Assembly: GCF_015679185.1 (NCBI RefSeq)
Contig: NZ_CP064939.1
Coordinates: forward strand, 1 to 64,000
Length of the DNA: 64,000 bases
Direction of reading: 5' to 3'
From: Pedobacter endophyticus
Lineage (GTDB): Bacteria > Bacteroidota > Bacteroidia > Sphingobacteriales > Sphingobacteriaceae
Below the pieces are notes generated by a model, which saw only the letters and a list, made by a program, of their open reading frames with translations, was not told where the DNA came from and made no database searches. The first letter of the stretch is position 1, and every line of letters begins with the position of its first letter. Shown here piece by piece: positions 35,457-45,050 of this stretch. Position numbers and translations under genes: made by a program.

Positions 35457-35672
35457 ATGGAACCTAAAAATCACGATCAAGACAAGTTAAAGGCAGATTT
35501 TACTGAAAAAAATGCACAAAATCCTGAGAAGGGATTAGACAACTGGAATGAACGCTTAGACGAAAATCTGGAGCCTAAAGACCATAACGACCCAGTTGCG
35601 GACGAGCACGCGAAAGATTTCTCAGAAAAATATGGCAGCGGCGACCAATCGGACAGCGGTAGCAACAATTAA
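35457..35672 (+). CDS. Small acidic, probably disordered protein
   Basis: A protein of 71 residues, very hydrophilic (KNHDQDKLKADFTEKNAQN, EHAKDFSEKYGSGDQSDSG), with almost no hydrophobic core and no signal. I recognise no domain. It lies 54 nt after tatA and may share its transcript. Composition suggests an intrinsically disordered stress- or desiccation-type protein; this is only an inference. Confidence 0.5.
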   Translation: MEPKNHDQDKLKADFTEKNAQNPEKGLDNWNERLDENLEPKDHNDPVADEHAKDFSEKYGSGDQSDSGSNN

Positions 35673-35679
35673 TTTTATC

Positions 35680-36072
35680 TCAATTCCGCACTTCTGCGTC
35701 TGGCCTGATGCTGGCGCTCCGATCGAGGTTGTAGCCCGATAAAATAAAACTAAAATGACTGATCACTTCTAGCAATCGGTCCATATTATAGTGAGTGTTT
35801 TCAAGTTTCGTCATATTGTGTTCAAACTGGATCGTATCAAAATCATCCAGCTCATGCTTTATCATCCTATAAGCATCATTTACTGCATTATACACATGGT
35901 TTTTAAAGAAAAAGAACGCATTTCTATAATTCAGTAGTAAGATTTCGTCATCTTTGTCTGAATTTACAAGTTTAAAATGAGCCTCGACCAATTCTTCATA
36001 ATAGAGCAGGTTTGGCGCATCGTTGACCCTTGCAGGATAAACCTTATTCATCAGGTACAGGTAAGCAATCAT
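35680..36072 (-). CDS. Soluble protein of unknown function
   Basis: A protein of 130 residues, predicted all-helical, with acidic and aromatic helices (LLYYEELVEAHFKLVNSDKD, YRNAFFFFKNHVYNAVNDAY, NMTKLENTHYNMDRLLEVIS). There is no signal peptide or membrane segment. I do not recognise a family. It is convergent with the acidic protein gene, 7 nt apart. The upstream 230 nt (36073-36302) leads into the divergent PKD-protein gene and has no exact TAnnTTTG box. Confidence 0.6.
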   Translation of the reverse strand: MIAYLYLMNKVYPARVNDAPNLLYYEELVEAHFKLVNSDKDDEILLLNYRNAFFFFKNHVYNAVNDAYRMIKHELDDFDTIQFEHNMTKLENTHYNMDRLLEVISHFSFILSGYNLDRSASIRPDAEVRN

Positions 36073-36302
36073 AGGTGAAAAGCTTTAGTGGGATGAGTAA
36101 AACTTATTGCTGAGGGATAGTGCAAATAATTGGCGTCAAAGTAGTAACATGGTGTAATTAAGTGCAATTTTTTTACACAAACCTTGGGCTTTTTTTACAC
36201 CAAACAGTTTTTTTTAATGATAAAATGTGTTAAATCGAATTTCGTTGTTTTTGTTAGTTGCCATAAATAGTATATTGCATTTCTTTTAACGAATTCAATA
36301 TA

Positions 36303-39300
36303 GTGTCTAAAACGAACAAACAAACTTTAGTAACCAGGGGCAGGTTATTTTTAACCACTTTAATTTTATTTTTTTCGATTAGCGCTTTCGGTCAAAGCAT
36401 ATCTAACGAAGGGCTTGACTTCTGGGCGGTTTTCCCAAGTCATGTACCTTCCTCTTCCGATGCGAGGCTGGCTGCTCAGATTGTTTTATTTGTAACTTCT
36501 AAAGAAACTACTGAAGTTAGGGTTACCTGCGGGTCGTTCGATAAATTAGTGAAAATAGAACCAAATATCGCTGTGCCCATTGAGGTGCCAAGAGCAGACT
36601 CGTATGTCGACATTTACGAAGCCGATAGGGTATTAACCAACCGCGGAATACATGTTGCTGTTACGCCTGGCAAGCCAAAAGTAGCTGTTTATGCGCATAT
36701 TTATGCCGGCAATCGCTCTGCAGCCTCACTGATATTGCCATTTGATGCGTTGGGGCAAAAATATTTTTCTGCTAATTATACTCAGACTTCTTCCAGCGGT
36801 CGCAATTTTTTAACCCTGGTTGGCGTGATGGACAACAGCAGGTTAATTATTAAACGTAAAGACGGAACAGAAGAGCCGCCAATCGATTTAAATGCCGGCG
36901 ATGTTTACGAATACACCTCGGGCTTAAGCGATTTAACGGGCGTTTCGGTATACGTAGATCCAACATCGCCAACGGCCTCATGTACCCGGTTTGCTGCTTT
37001 TTCGGGCTCATCAACTATAGTAATAGAGGATTGTCATCCAATAAATTCAAGCGCCGACCCTTTATATCAGCAAGTCTACCCGATATCCAGTTTAGGTAAA
37101 TCGTACGGAATTGTGCCCTTTTTTGGGCAGTCTTATTTATATAGAGCCATTGCAACCGAGCCTGATACCAAGATTTACCAGGACGGGGTTTTGGTTACCA
37201 CGTTGGTAAATGCCGGCGATTTTTACCCGTCAGATCGACTAAATGATGCCACCCTGGTAACCGCTGATAAGAAAATCTTAGTGAGCCAATACATGTACTC
37301 TGTTGCTTGTGCATCAAGCTCGGGCGGCCATGCGGGCAATGGCGATGCCGATATGGTGTTGTTAAATCCCGTCGAATTTAATGTGAATAATATCACCGTA
37401 TTTTCCTCTGGTAAAGAAAATATTTTCGAAAAGTTTCTTAACATTTTAATAAAAACCGACCGAACAGCTACATTTAAAATCAATGGAACCGCTCCGGCGG
37501 CTACATGGACACCGCTGGCCGGCAATCCACTCTATTCTTACGCCCAAATACAGGTAACAGACGAACACTTAACCCTGTCGGCCGATGTGGGTTTTAACGC
37601 CATTGCTTATGGATATGGCCGAACCGAATCGTACGCCTACTCTGCAGGTACCAATTTGGCCGCAAACAATTATTTAACGGTTGTGAACACCGAAAGCGAT
37701 GAAAAAGGCCCTGATGGCTGTGTCGGCGTTCCAGTTGCTTTAAGGATTACATTGCCCTACCCTGCGAGTAGTATCGACTGGACGCTTGATGATGGAGTAC
37801 CTCAATCGCTTCTCGATCCTGAGGAGCCAATTCGCCAGGCTGATGGAACCTATCTGTATGTTTATAACTCACCTTTTCCGGTTGCGGCTTATCCACAGGG
37901 TAAGCATAAGGTAGAAGTTTCGGCGCCTGCTTCTGACGTTGATTTATGTATAACTATCGATCCGAACATTAAGTATCAATTTACCATTTACGATTTACCC
38001 GTGGCTGGTTTTACAACCGATGTAACCGCTGCTTGCGTAAACGGAGATGTTAAATTCACTAGCATTCCTGACCCATCAGGGATTGTGATTAGCAACTGGT
38101 ATTGGGACTTCGGCGATGGAACGCCGTCTGTTGATGAGGCGAATCCCATTCATCAATATGCAAACGAGGGTAATTATCAGGCTACACTTTTGGTAAAATC
38201 GGTTAACGGCTGTTTGTCTGACCCAATTCCTAAACAAACACTTCAAATCCATCCGCTACCACAAAGCGACTTCATTTTGCCGACTAATGGTTGTAAAAAT
38301 ACCGCTGTAGTGATTGCCGACAATTCGGAAATTAGCACTGCTGTTTTCCCAGCGTCGAAAATTGTAGAATGGACATGGGACTTTGGCGACGGAACTGCCC
38401 CTGAAGTGCGAACGGATAAATTGCCCTTTGTGCATGTTTTTGCGGATAAGGGAACCTATTTTGTAACATTGACTACCAAAAGCAGCGAAGGCTGTGAAAC
38501 TACGTCATCATCCAAACGTATTATTATCAACGATTTGCCGGTCGCAAATTTTACCCTGCCGGATGTATGTTTCGCCGATGCATCAGCAACTTTCACCAAT
38601 ACATCAACCGATGCTTCGGATGGCAGGGGAGTGTTAAGTTATCAATGGGATTTTGGCGATGTAAATGCGACTGCTGCAAACCCCAATACTTCAAATGCCC
38701 CAACAGGCAGGCACCAATACAATACGGCCGGTACCTATGTAGTAACCCTTACCGTTATCAACTCCAATGGCTGTCAATCTGTTTCCACCCAAAATTTTAC
38801 CGTAAACGGGCGGGTAGATTTGGCCGATTTTACTGTTCGTAATGAAGCCGATTTATGTAGTAATAACGATGTAATTATTACCAATGGATTTACTGCGCTA
38901 TCTGGTCGCATTGTGAAACTGGAAATTTATCAGGATGCTGCCAGGCATCCAGGTACGATTTCGAAAACGGTTATGTACCCGAAAGATAATGAAGAAATCC
39001 CTTTAACTTATGAAGGGTTTGGTGGCAATGAAGATGAAAAATTTACGATAAGAATTGTGGCTTTTACGGGTGATAATTCGGATTGTAGCAAGGATATCTC
39101 GAAAGAAATTACCTTAAAGCCGGCTCCACAGGTTGTTTTTAACGATTTGGTACCTGTTTGTGAGGCCGATGGTTCGGTTTCGGTTGCCTTGGCTTCAGAA
39201 ACTACAGGCATTGTTGGCAACGAGGCTTACACAAGCGATGGCCGCGGTTTGGCGCCCGATGGGAGGTTTAATCCGAAGGTAGCTGGTGCAGGCTTCCATA

Positions 39301-39875
39301 ACATCACGTACACCTTTACGGCCTATAATGGTTGCTCAACTTCGATTACAAAAACAATTGAGGTGTACAAATCGCCGCTAGCCGACGCAGGCGAAACCCT
39401 TTACATTCTTTCTGGCGACAAAATAACGATCCCTGCAAAGGCCAGCGGTGAAGACTTATTGTACCAATGGGCTCCGGCGTTGAACTTAGAAACAAGTGAT
39501 GTATTGAACCCAGTGGCTTCGCCCGATATAGATACCGAATACACGCTAACCGTTACCACTCAGCCCAATGGTTGTACGGCAACATCGAAAGTGTTGGTTA
39601 AGGTTTTGCAGCTTGTGAAGCCACCAAACGCATTTACACCAAACGGCGACAATGTGAACGATGTTTGGCAGATAGCGAATTTAGAATCGTATCCGAATGC
39701 AACAGTTGAGGTTTTTACCCGCAATGGCAGCAAGGTGTTTTTTAGCAATAGATATGCTGTGCCATTTGATGGAAATTATCAGAATGAGCCCTTACCGGTA
39801 GGGGTTTACTATTATGTCATCAATCCGGGAAATGGCAGGAAAACAATAACAGGATCGCTTACAATAATTAGATAG
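36303..39875 (+). CDS. Large secreted PKD-domain protein with gliding-type C-terminal domain
   Basis: A protein of 1190 residues starting with GTG. It has a signal peptide (LFLTTLILFFSISAFG). An IgGFc-binding-like N-terminal region follows (ISNEGLDFWAVFPSHVPSS, TTEVRVTCGS). Several PKD-type beta domains carry YWDFGDGTPSV, WTWDFGDGTAPE and YQWDFGDVNA. The C-terminal 80 residues (PPNAFTPNGDNVNDVW, PVGVYYYVINPGNGRKTI) are a CHU_C/gliding-type domain that sends proteins to the type IX secretion system. It is likely a surface adhesin-like protein. PorP/SprF-type genes next door are usual partners of such proteins. Confidence 0.85.
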   Translation: MSKTNKQTLVTRGRLFLTTLILFFSISAFGQSISNEGLDFWAVFPSHVPSSSDARLAAQIVLFVTSKETTEVRVTCGSFDKLVKIEPNIAVPIEVPRADSYVDIYEADRVLTNRGIHVAVTPGKPKVAVYAHIYAGNRSAASLILPFDALGQKYFSANYTQTSSSGRNFLTLVGVMDNSRLIIKRKDGTEEPPIDLNAGDVYEYTSGLSDLTGVSVYVDPTSPTASCTRFAAFSGSSTIVIEDCHPINSSADPLYQQVYPISSLGKSYGIVPFFGQSYLYRAIATEPDTKIYQDGVLVTTLVNAGDFYPSDRLNDATLVTADKKILVSQYMYSVACASSSGGHAGNGDADMVLLNPVEFNVNNITVFSSGKENIFEKFLNILIKTDRTATFKINGTAPAATWTPLAGNPLYSYAQIQVTDEHLTLSADVGFNAIAYGYGRTESYAYSAGTNLAANNYLTVVNTESDEKGPDGCVGVPVALRITLPYPASSIDWTLDDGVPQSLLDPEEPIRQADGTYLYVYNSPFPVAAYPQGKHKVEVSAPASDVDLCITIDPNIKYQFTIYDLPVAGFTTDVTAACVNGDVKFTSIPDPSGIVISNWYWDFGDGTPSVDEANPIHQYANEGNYQATLLVKSVNGCLSDPIPKQTLQIHPLPQSDFILPTNGCKNTAVVIADNSEISTAVFPASKIVEWTWDFGDGTAPEVRTDKLPFVHVFADKGTYFVTLTTKSSEGCETTSSSKRIIINDLPVANFTLPDVCFADASATFTNTSTDASDGRGVLSYQWDFGDVNATAANPNTSNAPTGRHQYNTAGTYVVTLTVINSNGCQSVSTQNFTVNGRVDLADFTVRNEADLCSNNDVIITNGFTALSGRIVKLEIYQDAARHPGTISKTVMYPKDNEEIPLTYEGFGGNEDEKFTIRIVAFTGDNSDCSKDISKEITLKPAPQVVFNDLVPVCEADGSVSVALASETTGIVGNEAYTSDGRGLAPDGRFNPKVAGAGFHNITYTFTAYNGCSTSITKTIEVYKSPLADAGETLYILSGDKITIPAKASGEDLLYQWAPALNLETSDVLNPVASPDIDTEYTLTVTTQPNGCTATSKVLVKVLQLVKPPNAFTPNGDNVNDVWQIANLESYPNATVEVFTRNGSKVFFSNRYAVPFDGNYQNEPLPVGVYYYVINPGNGRKTITGSLTIIR

Positions 39876-39878
39876 AAA

Positions 39879-40889
39879 TTGAAAAAGCTTATTTTTTTAA
39901 TTGCCATTTTTACTTGGGCTAATGGTTTTTCACAGCAAAAACCTCAATATACGCAGTACATATTTAACCAGTATTTGCTTAATCCTGCGCTTTCCGGTAT
40001 AGAGAACTATGTTGATTTTAAGGCCGGTTACCGAAAGCAGTGGGCCGGAATAAACGATGCTCCTCAAACTTCTTTTGTGTCGGCACACTGGGCCCTGGGC
40101 GATAACCAATTATGGAGCAACGCGTTAACATCATTTCCTGAAGAAACCGGAAACCCGATGGATAGGAATTACATGCAAAACTACATGTCGTCGCCCTCGC
40201 ATCACGGGGTGGGCGTTACGGCCGTTTTGGATAAAACAGGACCAATTAAAAGATTGGATGCCAACGTAACCTATGCCTATCACCTTCAGCTCAGCAACGA
40301 TTTTAACCTGTCGGCGGGTATTGCTGCAGGCATATCCAGTATTTCACTCGATTTAAATGCTTTAACTTTTGATACGCCTTACGATCCGATTTTGAACAGG
40401 GCGCTTGTTAATCAGGTTAAACCCGATTTGAGCATCGGTTTGTGGCTGTATGGCGCAAGGCTTTTTGCCGGAGCTTCTGTTCAGCAGATTCTCCCACAAA
40501 AATTGAGCTTTACCGGTGATAAAACTTATAACATGGGAAAAGAGGTTCCGCACTATTTCGCCACTGCAGGGTATAAATTCTTTGTCGATGAGGAGATTTC
40601 GGCAATTCCGTCGGTGATGGTGAAGTATGTTCAACCCAGCCCCGTTTCAATAGATTTAAATATGAAAGTGGCATTTAGAGATAAGGTTTGGCTGGGCGGA
40701 AGTTACCGCAAAAATGATTCGTTCGCCGCCATGGCCGGCTTTAACATCGGCAAAATGGTTAACCTGACTTATTCGTACGATTTTACCACTTCCGAATTAA
40801 ACCAGGTAAGTAACGGAAGTCACGAAATTGTTTTGGGGCTGTTGCTTAACAACATTTATAAAGTACCGTCTTATATCAGGATGTGGTAA
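39879..40889 (+). CDS. Type IX secretion system membrane protein, PorP/SprF family
   Basis: A protein of 336 residues that starts with TTG 3-4 nt after the stop of the PKD gene. A signal peptide (LIFLIAIFTWANGFS) precedes QKPQYTQYIFNQYLLNPALS, the family hallmark, and GYRKQWAGINDAPQTS. The rest is an outer-membrane beta barrel that ends near LLNNIYKVPSYIRMW. Members anchor or help export specific substrates of the type IX system, usually the large gene just upstream. The tight spacing supports this pairing, which I infer from context. Confidence 0.9.
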   Translation: MKKLIFLIAIFTWANGFSQQKPQYTQYIFNQYLLNPALSGIENYVDFKAGYRKQWAGINDAPQTSFVSAHWALGDNQLWSNALTSFPEETGNPMDRNYMQNYMSSPSHHGVGVTAVLDKTGPIKRLDANVTYAYHLQLSNDFNLSAGIAAGISSISLDLNALTFDTPYDPILNRALVNQVKPDLSIGLWLYGARLFAGASVQQILPQKLSFTGDKTYNMGKEVPHYFATAGYKFFVDEEISAIPSVMVKYVQPSPVSIDLNMKVAFRDKVWLGGSYRKNDSFAAMAGFNIGKMVNLTYSYDFTTSELNQVSNGSHEIVLGLLLNNIYKVPSYIRMW

Positions 40890-40925
40890 TTCAGTTTTCG
40901 GTTTGCAGTTAATAATTAGCAGTTC

Positions 40926-40966
40926 AAACTGTCAACTGAAAACTGTCAACTGCCGACTGAAAACTG
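40926..40966. repeat. Heptamer array between porP and rpoN
   Basis: CTG words occur at 40929, 40936, 40943, 40950, 40957 and 40964, all exactly 7 nt apart (units AAACTGT, CAACTGA, CAACTGC, CGACTGA). The array touches the stop codon of rpoN. Confidence 0.8.
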
Positions 40967-42439
40967 TTAAAGTTCCTTTCTCAACCTGGCCACCGGAATG
41001 TTCATTTGTTCACGGTATTTTGCCACAGTTCTTCTGGCGATGTTGTATCCTCTTTCTTTTAAAATTTCGGTCAGTTTCTCGTCGGCCAAAGGCTTGCGCT
41101 TATCTTCGTTACCGATACAGTCTTCAAGAATTTTCTTAACTTCTTTATTCGAAACTTCTTCTCCGTTTTCGGTCTGAATAGCTTCTGAAAAGAACGATTT
41201 TAACAAAAATGTTCCGAATTCCGTTTGCACGTATTTTGAGTTTGCCACCCTCGATACCGTAGAAATATCCATATCAATTTTATCAGCAATATCCTTTAAT
41301 ATCATCGGGCGCATTTTACGCTCGTCGGCAGTTAAAAAATATTCGTACTGATAATGCATTATGGCATTCATTGTTTTAAGCAAAGTCTGTTGGCGCTGTT
41401 TGATCGCATCGATAAACCATTTTGCCGAATCGAGCTTTTGTTTAACAAACTGAACAGCTTCCTTAAGTTTTTTATCTTTTGAGGAAGCCTTGTCGTAATG
41501 CTCGAACATTTCCTGGTAAGAGCGGCTCACCTTTAACTCGGGTGCATTTTTAGAGTTCAGTGTCAAGATCAAAACACCATCATTATTGCTGATATGAAAA
41601 TCAGGAATAATTTGCATTTGCTTTGTGGTAACCTGATTGGCATCGCCCGGTTTTGGGTTCAGTCTTAAAATCTCGTTAACCACCTCTTTAAGCTCTTCGC
41701 TATCTAAACCAAGGCTTTTTTCAAGTTTATCATAATGTTTGCGGGTAAACTCGTCGAGGTAATTCTCAACTACGTTCATCGCCTTAATAATAATCGGGTT
41801 ATTGGGGTCTTTCCGCTTTAGCTGAATAAGCAAGCACTCTTTTAAGTCTCTGGCGCCAATGCCCGGAGGGTCGAAACTTTGAATCAGCTTTAGCATTTCC
41901 AAAACATCCTCTTCTTCAACCATCACGTTTTGCGAAAATGCCAAATCATCAATCATCGACATCAGCGGACGACGTAAATAACCATCATCATCCAGACTTC
42001 CGATAATCTGCTTACCGATAATAAAATCCTGATCGGACAGGGGGATCAGGTCTAACTGCTCTTGCAGGCTCTCGAAAAAAGTACTTTCAATTGCAATTGG
42101 CGTTTCCTTTTTCTCTTCATCGTCATCGCCATTATTATAGTTGGTGCTATAATCATTTGCCGTGTCGTCTTGCAGGTAATCATCAACATTAAATTCGTCG
42201 AGGCTTGTTTCTTCCTGCGAGCTTTCGAAATCGTCTGGCCCATCATTTAAATCGTCATATTCGCCTTTGGGTTCTTCCTGCGTCATTAAACTCGGATCTT
42301 CAAGCGCAGGATTATCTTCCAACTCCTCTTTTACCCTTGTATCTAAAGCAACGGTTGGCACTTGCAACAATTTAATGAACTGAATTTGTTGAGGTGATAA
42401 CTTTTGTAATAACTTTTGTTGTAAATGTTGCTTTAGCAT
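40967..42439 (-). CDS. rpoN: RNA polymerase sigma-54 factor
   Basis: A protein of 490 residues from ATG 42439 (MLKQHLQQKLLQKLSPQQ). The N-terminal activator-interacting region is glutamine-rich with QIQFIKLLQVP. An acidic stretch follows. The core-binding and DNA-binding domains come next (FDPPGIGARDLKECLLIQL, KDIADKIDMDISTVSRVANS). The RpoN box is ARRTVAKYREQMNIPV near the end. RpoN drives promoters that need bEBP activators. The start at 42472 is longer but would need translation through the -7 box, so it is rejected. Confidence 0.93.
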   Translation of the reverse strand: MLKQHLQQKLLQKLSPQQIQFIKLLQVPTVALDTRVKEELEDNPALEDPSLMTQEEPKGEYDDLNDGPDDFESSQEETSLDEFNVDDYLQDDTANDYSTNYNNGDDDEEKKETPIAIESTFFESLQEQLDLIPLSDQDFIIGKQIIGSLDDDGYLRRPLMSMIDDLAFSQNVMVEEEDVLEMLKLIQSFDPPGIGARDLKECLLIQLKRKDPNNPIIIKAMNVVENYLDEFTRKHYDKLEKSLGLDSEELKEVVNEILRLNPKPGDANQVTTKQMQIIPDFHISNNDGVLILTLNSKNAPELKVSRSYQEMFEHYDKASSKDKKLKEAVQFVKQKLDSAKWFIDAIKQRQQTLLKTMNAIMHYQYEYFLTADERKMRPMILKDIADKIDMDISTVSRVANSKYVQTEFGTFLLKSFFSEAIQTENGEEVSNKEVKKILEDCIGNEDKRKPLADEKLTEILKERGYNIARRTVAKYREQMNIPVARLRKEL

Positions 42440-42459
42440 ATTGTTTAAACGATTCGGAG

Positions 42460-42467
42460 CAAAAATA
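42460..42467 (-). promoter_or_regulatory. Promoter -7 box TATTTTTG for rpoN
   Basis: A perfect TAnnTTTG match on the minus strand, 20 nt upstream of ATG 42439. Confidence 0.55.
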
Positions 42468-42603
42468 AACAAATCATTTCAGATATTTCTTGCAATTCAT
42501 CCAAATGCTGTTTGTTATGTTTGGTTTAAATTAATTCGTAAACGTTTGTATAAAGCTAAATGTTTGCTACTTTAGTAAATAAAAGTCATCCAAAACATAA
42601 CTT

Positions 42604-43050
42604 ATGGGATTTATAAAAGAGTTTAAGGAGTTTGCGATAAAGGGCAATGTAATTGATTTAGCTGTCGGTGTAATTATTGGCGGTGCCTTTGGTAAAATTG
42701 TGCAATCGCTTGTAAATGATTTAATTATGCCGCCAATCAGCTTGTTAATCGGCGACAAAGGCTTTACTAACTTTTATCTTCCGTTGAACGATAAAGTTAA
42801 AACTGCATTTCGGGCAAATCCCGATCTTTCTTTAGAGGATGCAAAAAAACTCGGTCCAGTTTTCGCCTGGGGAAACTTTATAACAGAGGTAATTAATTTT
42901 TTAATATTGGCTTTTATCATCTTTTTAATGGTAAAGGCAATTAACGCCTTAAAACGCAGAGAAGAAGCCGCTCCATCTGCTCCGCCAGCACCAACAAAAG
43001 AAGAAGTATTGTTAACAGAAATCAGAGACCTGCTGAAAACGAAGGCTTAG
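42604..43050 (+). CDS. mscL: Large-conductance mechanosensitive channel
   Basis: A protein of 148 residues. It starts [20 protein letters not shown], the N-terminal amphipathic helix and the family signature. TM1 is [20 protein letters not shown] and TM2 is [19 protein letters not shown] proline- and alanine-rich linker and the C-terminal helix [14 protein letters not shown] complete it. MscL is a homopentamer in the inner membrane that opens under osmotic downshock. It is divergent from rpoN with about 160 nt between them. Confidence 0.95.
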   Translation: MGFIKEFKEFAIKGNVIDLAVGVIIGGAFGKIVQSLVNDLIMPPISLLIGDKGFTNFYLPLNDKVKTAFRANPDLSLEDAKKLGPVFAWGNFITEVINFLILAFIIFLMVKAINALKRREEAAPSAPPAPTKEEVLLTEIRDLLKTKA

Positions 43051-43119
43051 TTTCTAATCAATAAATATAAGCGTCAAGAACGTGCTTTGCTACAGGGTAG
43101 CTGCACGCTCAGGTTTATT

Positions 43120-43992
43120 TTACGGGTTTTTAACAATCTCGGGGTTTGTAATGATCACATAATCTCCAAGATCTTTGAATTTTTCCCAGTCGGGGTGCTC
43201 AAAACTATCGTCGCTGAAGGCGGAAATATTTAAGGTTTTTATTTTTGGGGCGTAACGTGCCAACTGAGCGGGAATTCCCAACTTTTCGTCACTATGAAAG
43301 CGCCCATTAATATGAAGGACTTTCGCAGATCGCTGTGTTTTTAAATATTTCGCAATCGACCATGCCATTGTTGCATCCCAAAAGTTCTGCGTTTGGTAAA
43401 CTTTCATCGATCCCATGTTATGCCCACCCAGTAGAGCGTTGAATTTTTCATAGTATCTTCCTGACGCTGTATCAATTGGTAACGGTGGCAGAAAGGTAAA
43501 AGATGACCGCGGAAGTAATCTTAAAGCTTCCAACCCGCCCTTTGTAACTGCATTACTGTATCGTGCTGCGGCGTTTGCCGCAATAACACGCAATTTATTG
43601 GCTTTCGCATATTCAATTAAGGGACGGTAATCGCTGTAGTTTGACCATGCTCTCCCTTCTTTTATAAAGTTGCTCTCCGATATCGCTCCAGCTAGGTATT
43701 CGTCGAGCTCGGGCTGCACATCCGTATAAAACATTTCGAGGCTAAGCGCCGTTTGTGCCGGAAACCGCTCATTCATTTTTCGTAAAATCATCAGCTCCAG
43801 AGAATGTCCTATCGAGTCGTTGTGTTCCTCACCAAAGAAAAGGACGGTTGCTTTATCCATATCCGCTACAATATCGCTGATCAATGCAAGCCTCTGTCGT
43901 CGTACATCGTAAACCTTAAAGTCTGGGTTCATTTCTTGTCCACGCAAATTTGAAAAGGCGCAAAAGGCGATCAAGAATAATAAATATTTCAT
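43120..43992 (-). CDS. ChaN-family (haem-binding uptake) protein
   Basis: A protein of 290 residues with a signal peptide (YLLFLIAFCAFSNLRGQ). The ChaN/DUF399 core has TVLFFGEEHNDSIGHSLEL, then ALSLEMFYTDVQPELDEYL and VLHINGRFHSDEKLGIPAQL. ChaN-like proteins bind haem as dimers and are linked to iron uptake, although the function is not settled. No iron transport gene is adjacent. It is convergent with mscL, with about 70 nt between them, and divergent from the LiaF-like gene. Confidence 0.82.
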   Translation of the reverse strand: MKYLLFLIAFCAFSNLRGQEMNPDFKVYDVRRQRLALISDIVADMDKATVLFFGEEHNDSIGHSLELMILRKMNERFPAQTALSLEMFYTDVQPELDEYLAGAISESNFIKEGRAWSNYSDYRPLIEYAKANKLRVIAANAAARYSNAVTKGGLEALRLLPRSSFTFLPPLPIDTASGRYYEKFNALLGGHNMGSMKVYQTQNFWDATMAWSIAKYLKTQRSAKVLHINGRFHSDEKLGIPAQLARYAPKIKTLNISAFSDDSFEHPDWEKFKDLGDYVIITNPEIVKNP

Positions 43993-44121
43993 GCGCTGAA
44001 ATTAACGAAATATTTTTCACCGATAAAATGCGGTTGCTTACCGCTGTTTCGGAAAGTTTTGAGGAATGATTATAGGCTATTCATTTCCTTTGTCATACTT
44101 TCGGTTGATAAACATTCACAA

Positions 44122-44895
44122 ATGGAAAATTTAAATATAAACGAAAAAAGTTCGTCAAAAAGTTCGGGAAGGGTTTGGATGGGCGTAATAATTGTAGTTA
44201 TTGGCGTCGCATTTTTACTCGACAATATGGGATTAGATATTCCTAACTGGGTATTTACTATTTGGACATTTTTGCTTGCGTTGGGTTTATTTATAGGCGT
44301 AAAGCGTAATTTCAAAGGAATTGGATGGCTAATATTGGTTTTAATCGGCGCTTTTAACACCATTGACGACATGCGTCTCGATTTTGATGCCTCCAAATAT
44401 GGGCTCGGATTTGGACTGGTCATTATCGGCGCTTTCTTGATTCTGAGACCAAAACAGTCGAAAAGAAAAATGGGTTTTAAAGATCGTTTAAAAGGTGAGT
44501 TTGGCGTAGAAAGCGGTAGCCTGCCCACCGATGCTCCGCAAAATACTGCTGGGAGTAACGATAGTATAGATGTCATCGCGGTTTTTGGTGGGTCGCATCA
44601 AACGGTGTATTCAAAAAACTTTCGCGGCGGCGACATTAGCGCAGTGTTCGGCGGAGCAGATATCATCATGACCCAGGCTGATTTTACTGACTCCATCTCG
44701 CTTGATGTTACCGCCGTATTTGGTGGTATTAAATTAATTGTTCCTCCCAATTGGGCAATAAAATCGAACGTTACTGCAATATTCGGCAGCGTTGAGGATA
44801 AAAGAGGGCATATGCTACCCGTTGACCAAATGCACAAAACCTTAGTTTTAGATGGTACGGTGCTGTTTGGAGGCATTGAGATCAAAAGCTTTTAA
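44122..44895 (+). CDS. LiaF-like membrane protein
   Basis: A protein of 257 residues from ATG 44122 (MENLNINEKSSSK). Four hydrophobic segments form a DUF5668-type membrane region (VWMGVIIVVIGVAFLLDNMG, VFTIWTFLLALGLFIGV, GIGWLILVLIGAFNTID and YGLGFGLVIIGAFLIL). The C-terminal half holds the LiaF beta domain with IDVIAVFGGSHQTVYSKNF, GGDISAVFGGADII and VTAVFGGIKLIV repeats. Such proteins sense or report envelope stress and often regulate two-component systems. The LytS/LytR-type pair follows, so a joint role is plausible but inferred. An upstream TTG at 44059 is a longer but less likely start. Confidence 0.78.
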   Translation: MENLNINEKSSSKSSGRVWMGVIIVVIGVAFLLDNMGLDIPNWVFTIWTFLLALGLFIGVKRNFKGIGWLILVLIGAFNTIDDMRLDFDASKYGLGFGLVIIGAFLILRPKQSKRKMGFKDRLKGEFGVESGSLPTDAPQNTAGSNDSIDVIAVFGGSHQTVYSKNFRGGDISAVFGGADIIMTQADFTDSISLDVTAVFGGIKLIVPPNWAIKSNVTAIFGSVEDKRGHMLPVDQMHKTLVLDGTVLFGGIEIKSF

Positions 44896-44973
44896 ATTAG
44901 CTCATTGGTTCATTAGTTGAATTCGTTCATTGGGCATTAATTCCTGACCACCTGCCCGGCAATTCAAAAACAA

Positions 44974-45017
44974 TTAACCAGTTGGCCGATTAATCAGTTA
45001 ACCAGTTCAGCAGTTCA
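44974..45017. repeat. Octamer-spaced array
   Basis: The TT dinucleotide recurs at 44974, 44982, 44990, 44998, 45006 and 45014, every 8 nt, in units such as TTAACCAG, TTGGCCGA and TTCAGCAG. The gap from 44896 also holds less regular CATT-rich words. Confidence 0.7.
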
Positions 45018-45050
45018 CTAATCTACAATCATTTACTAAACAAAAACAAG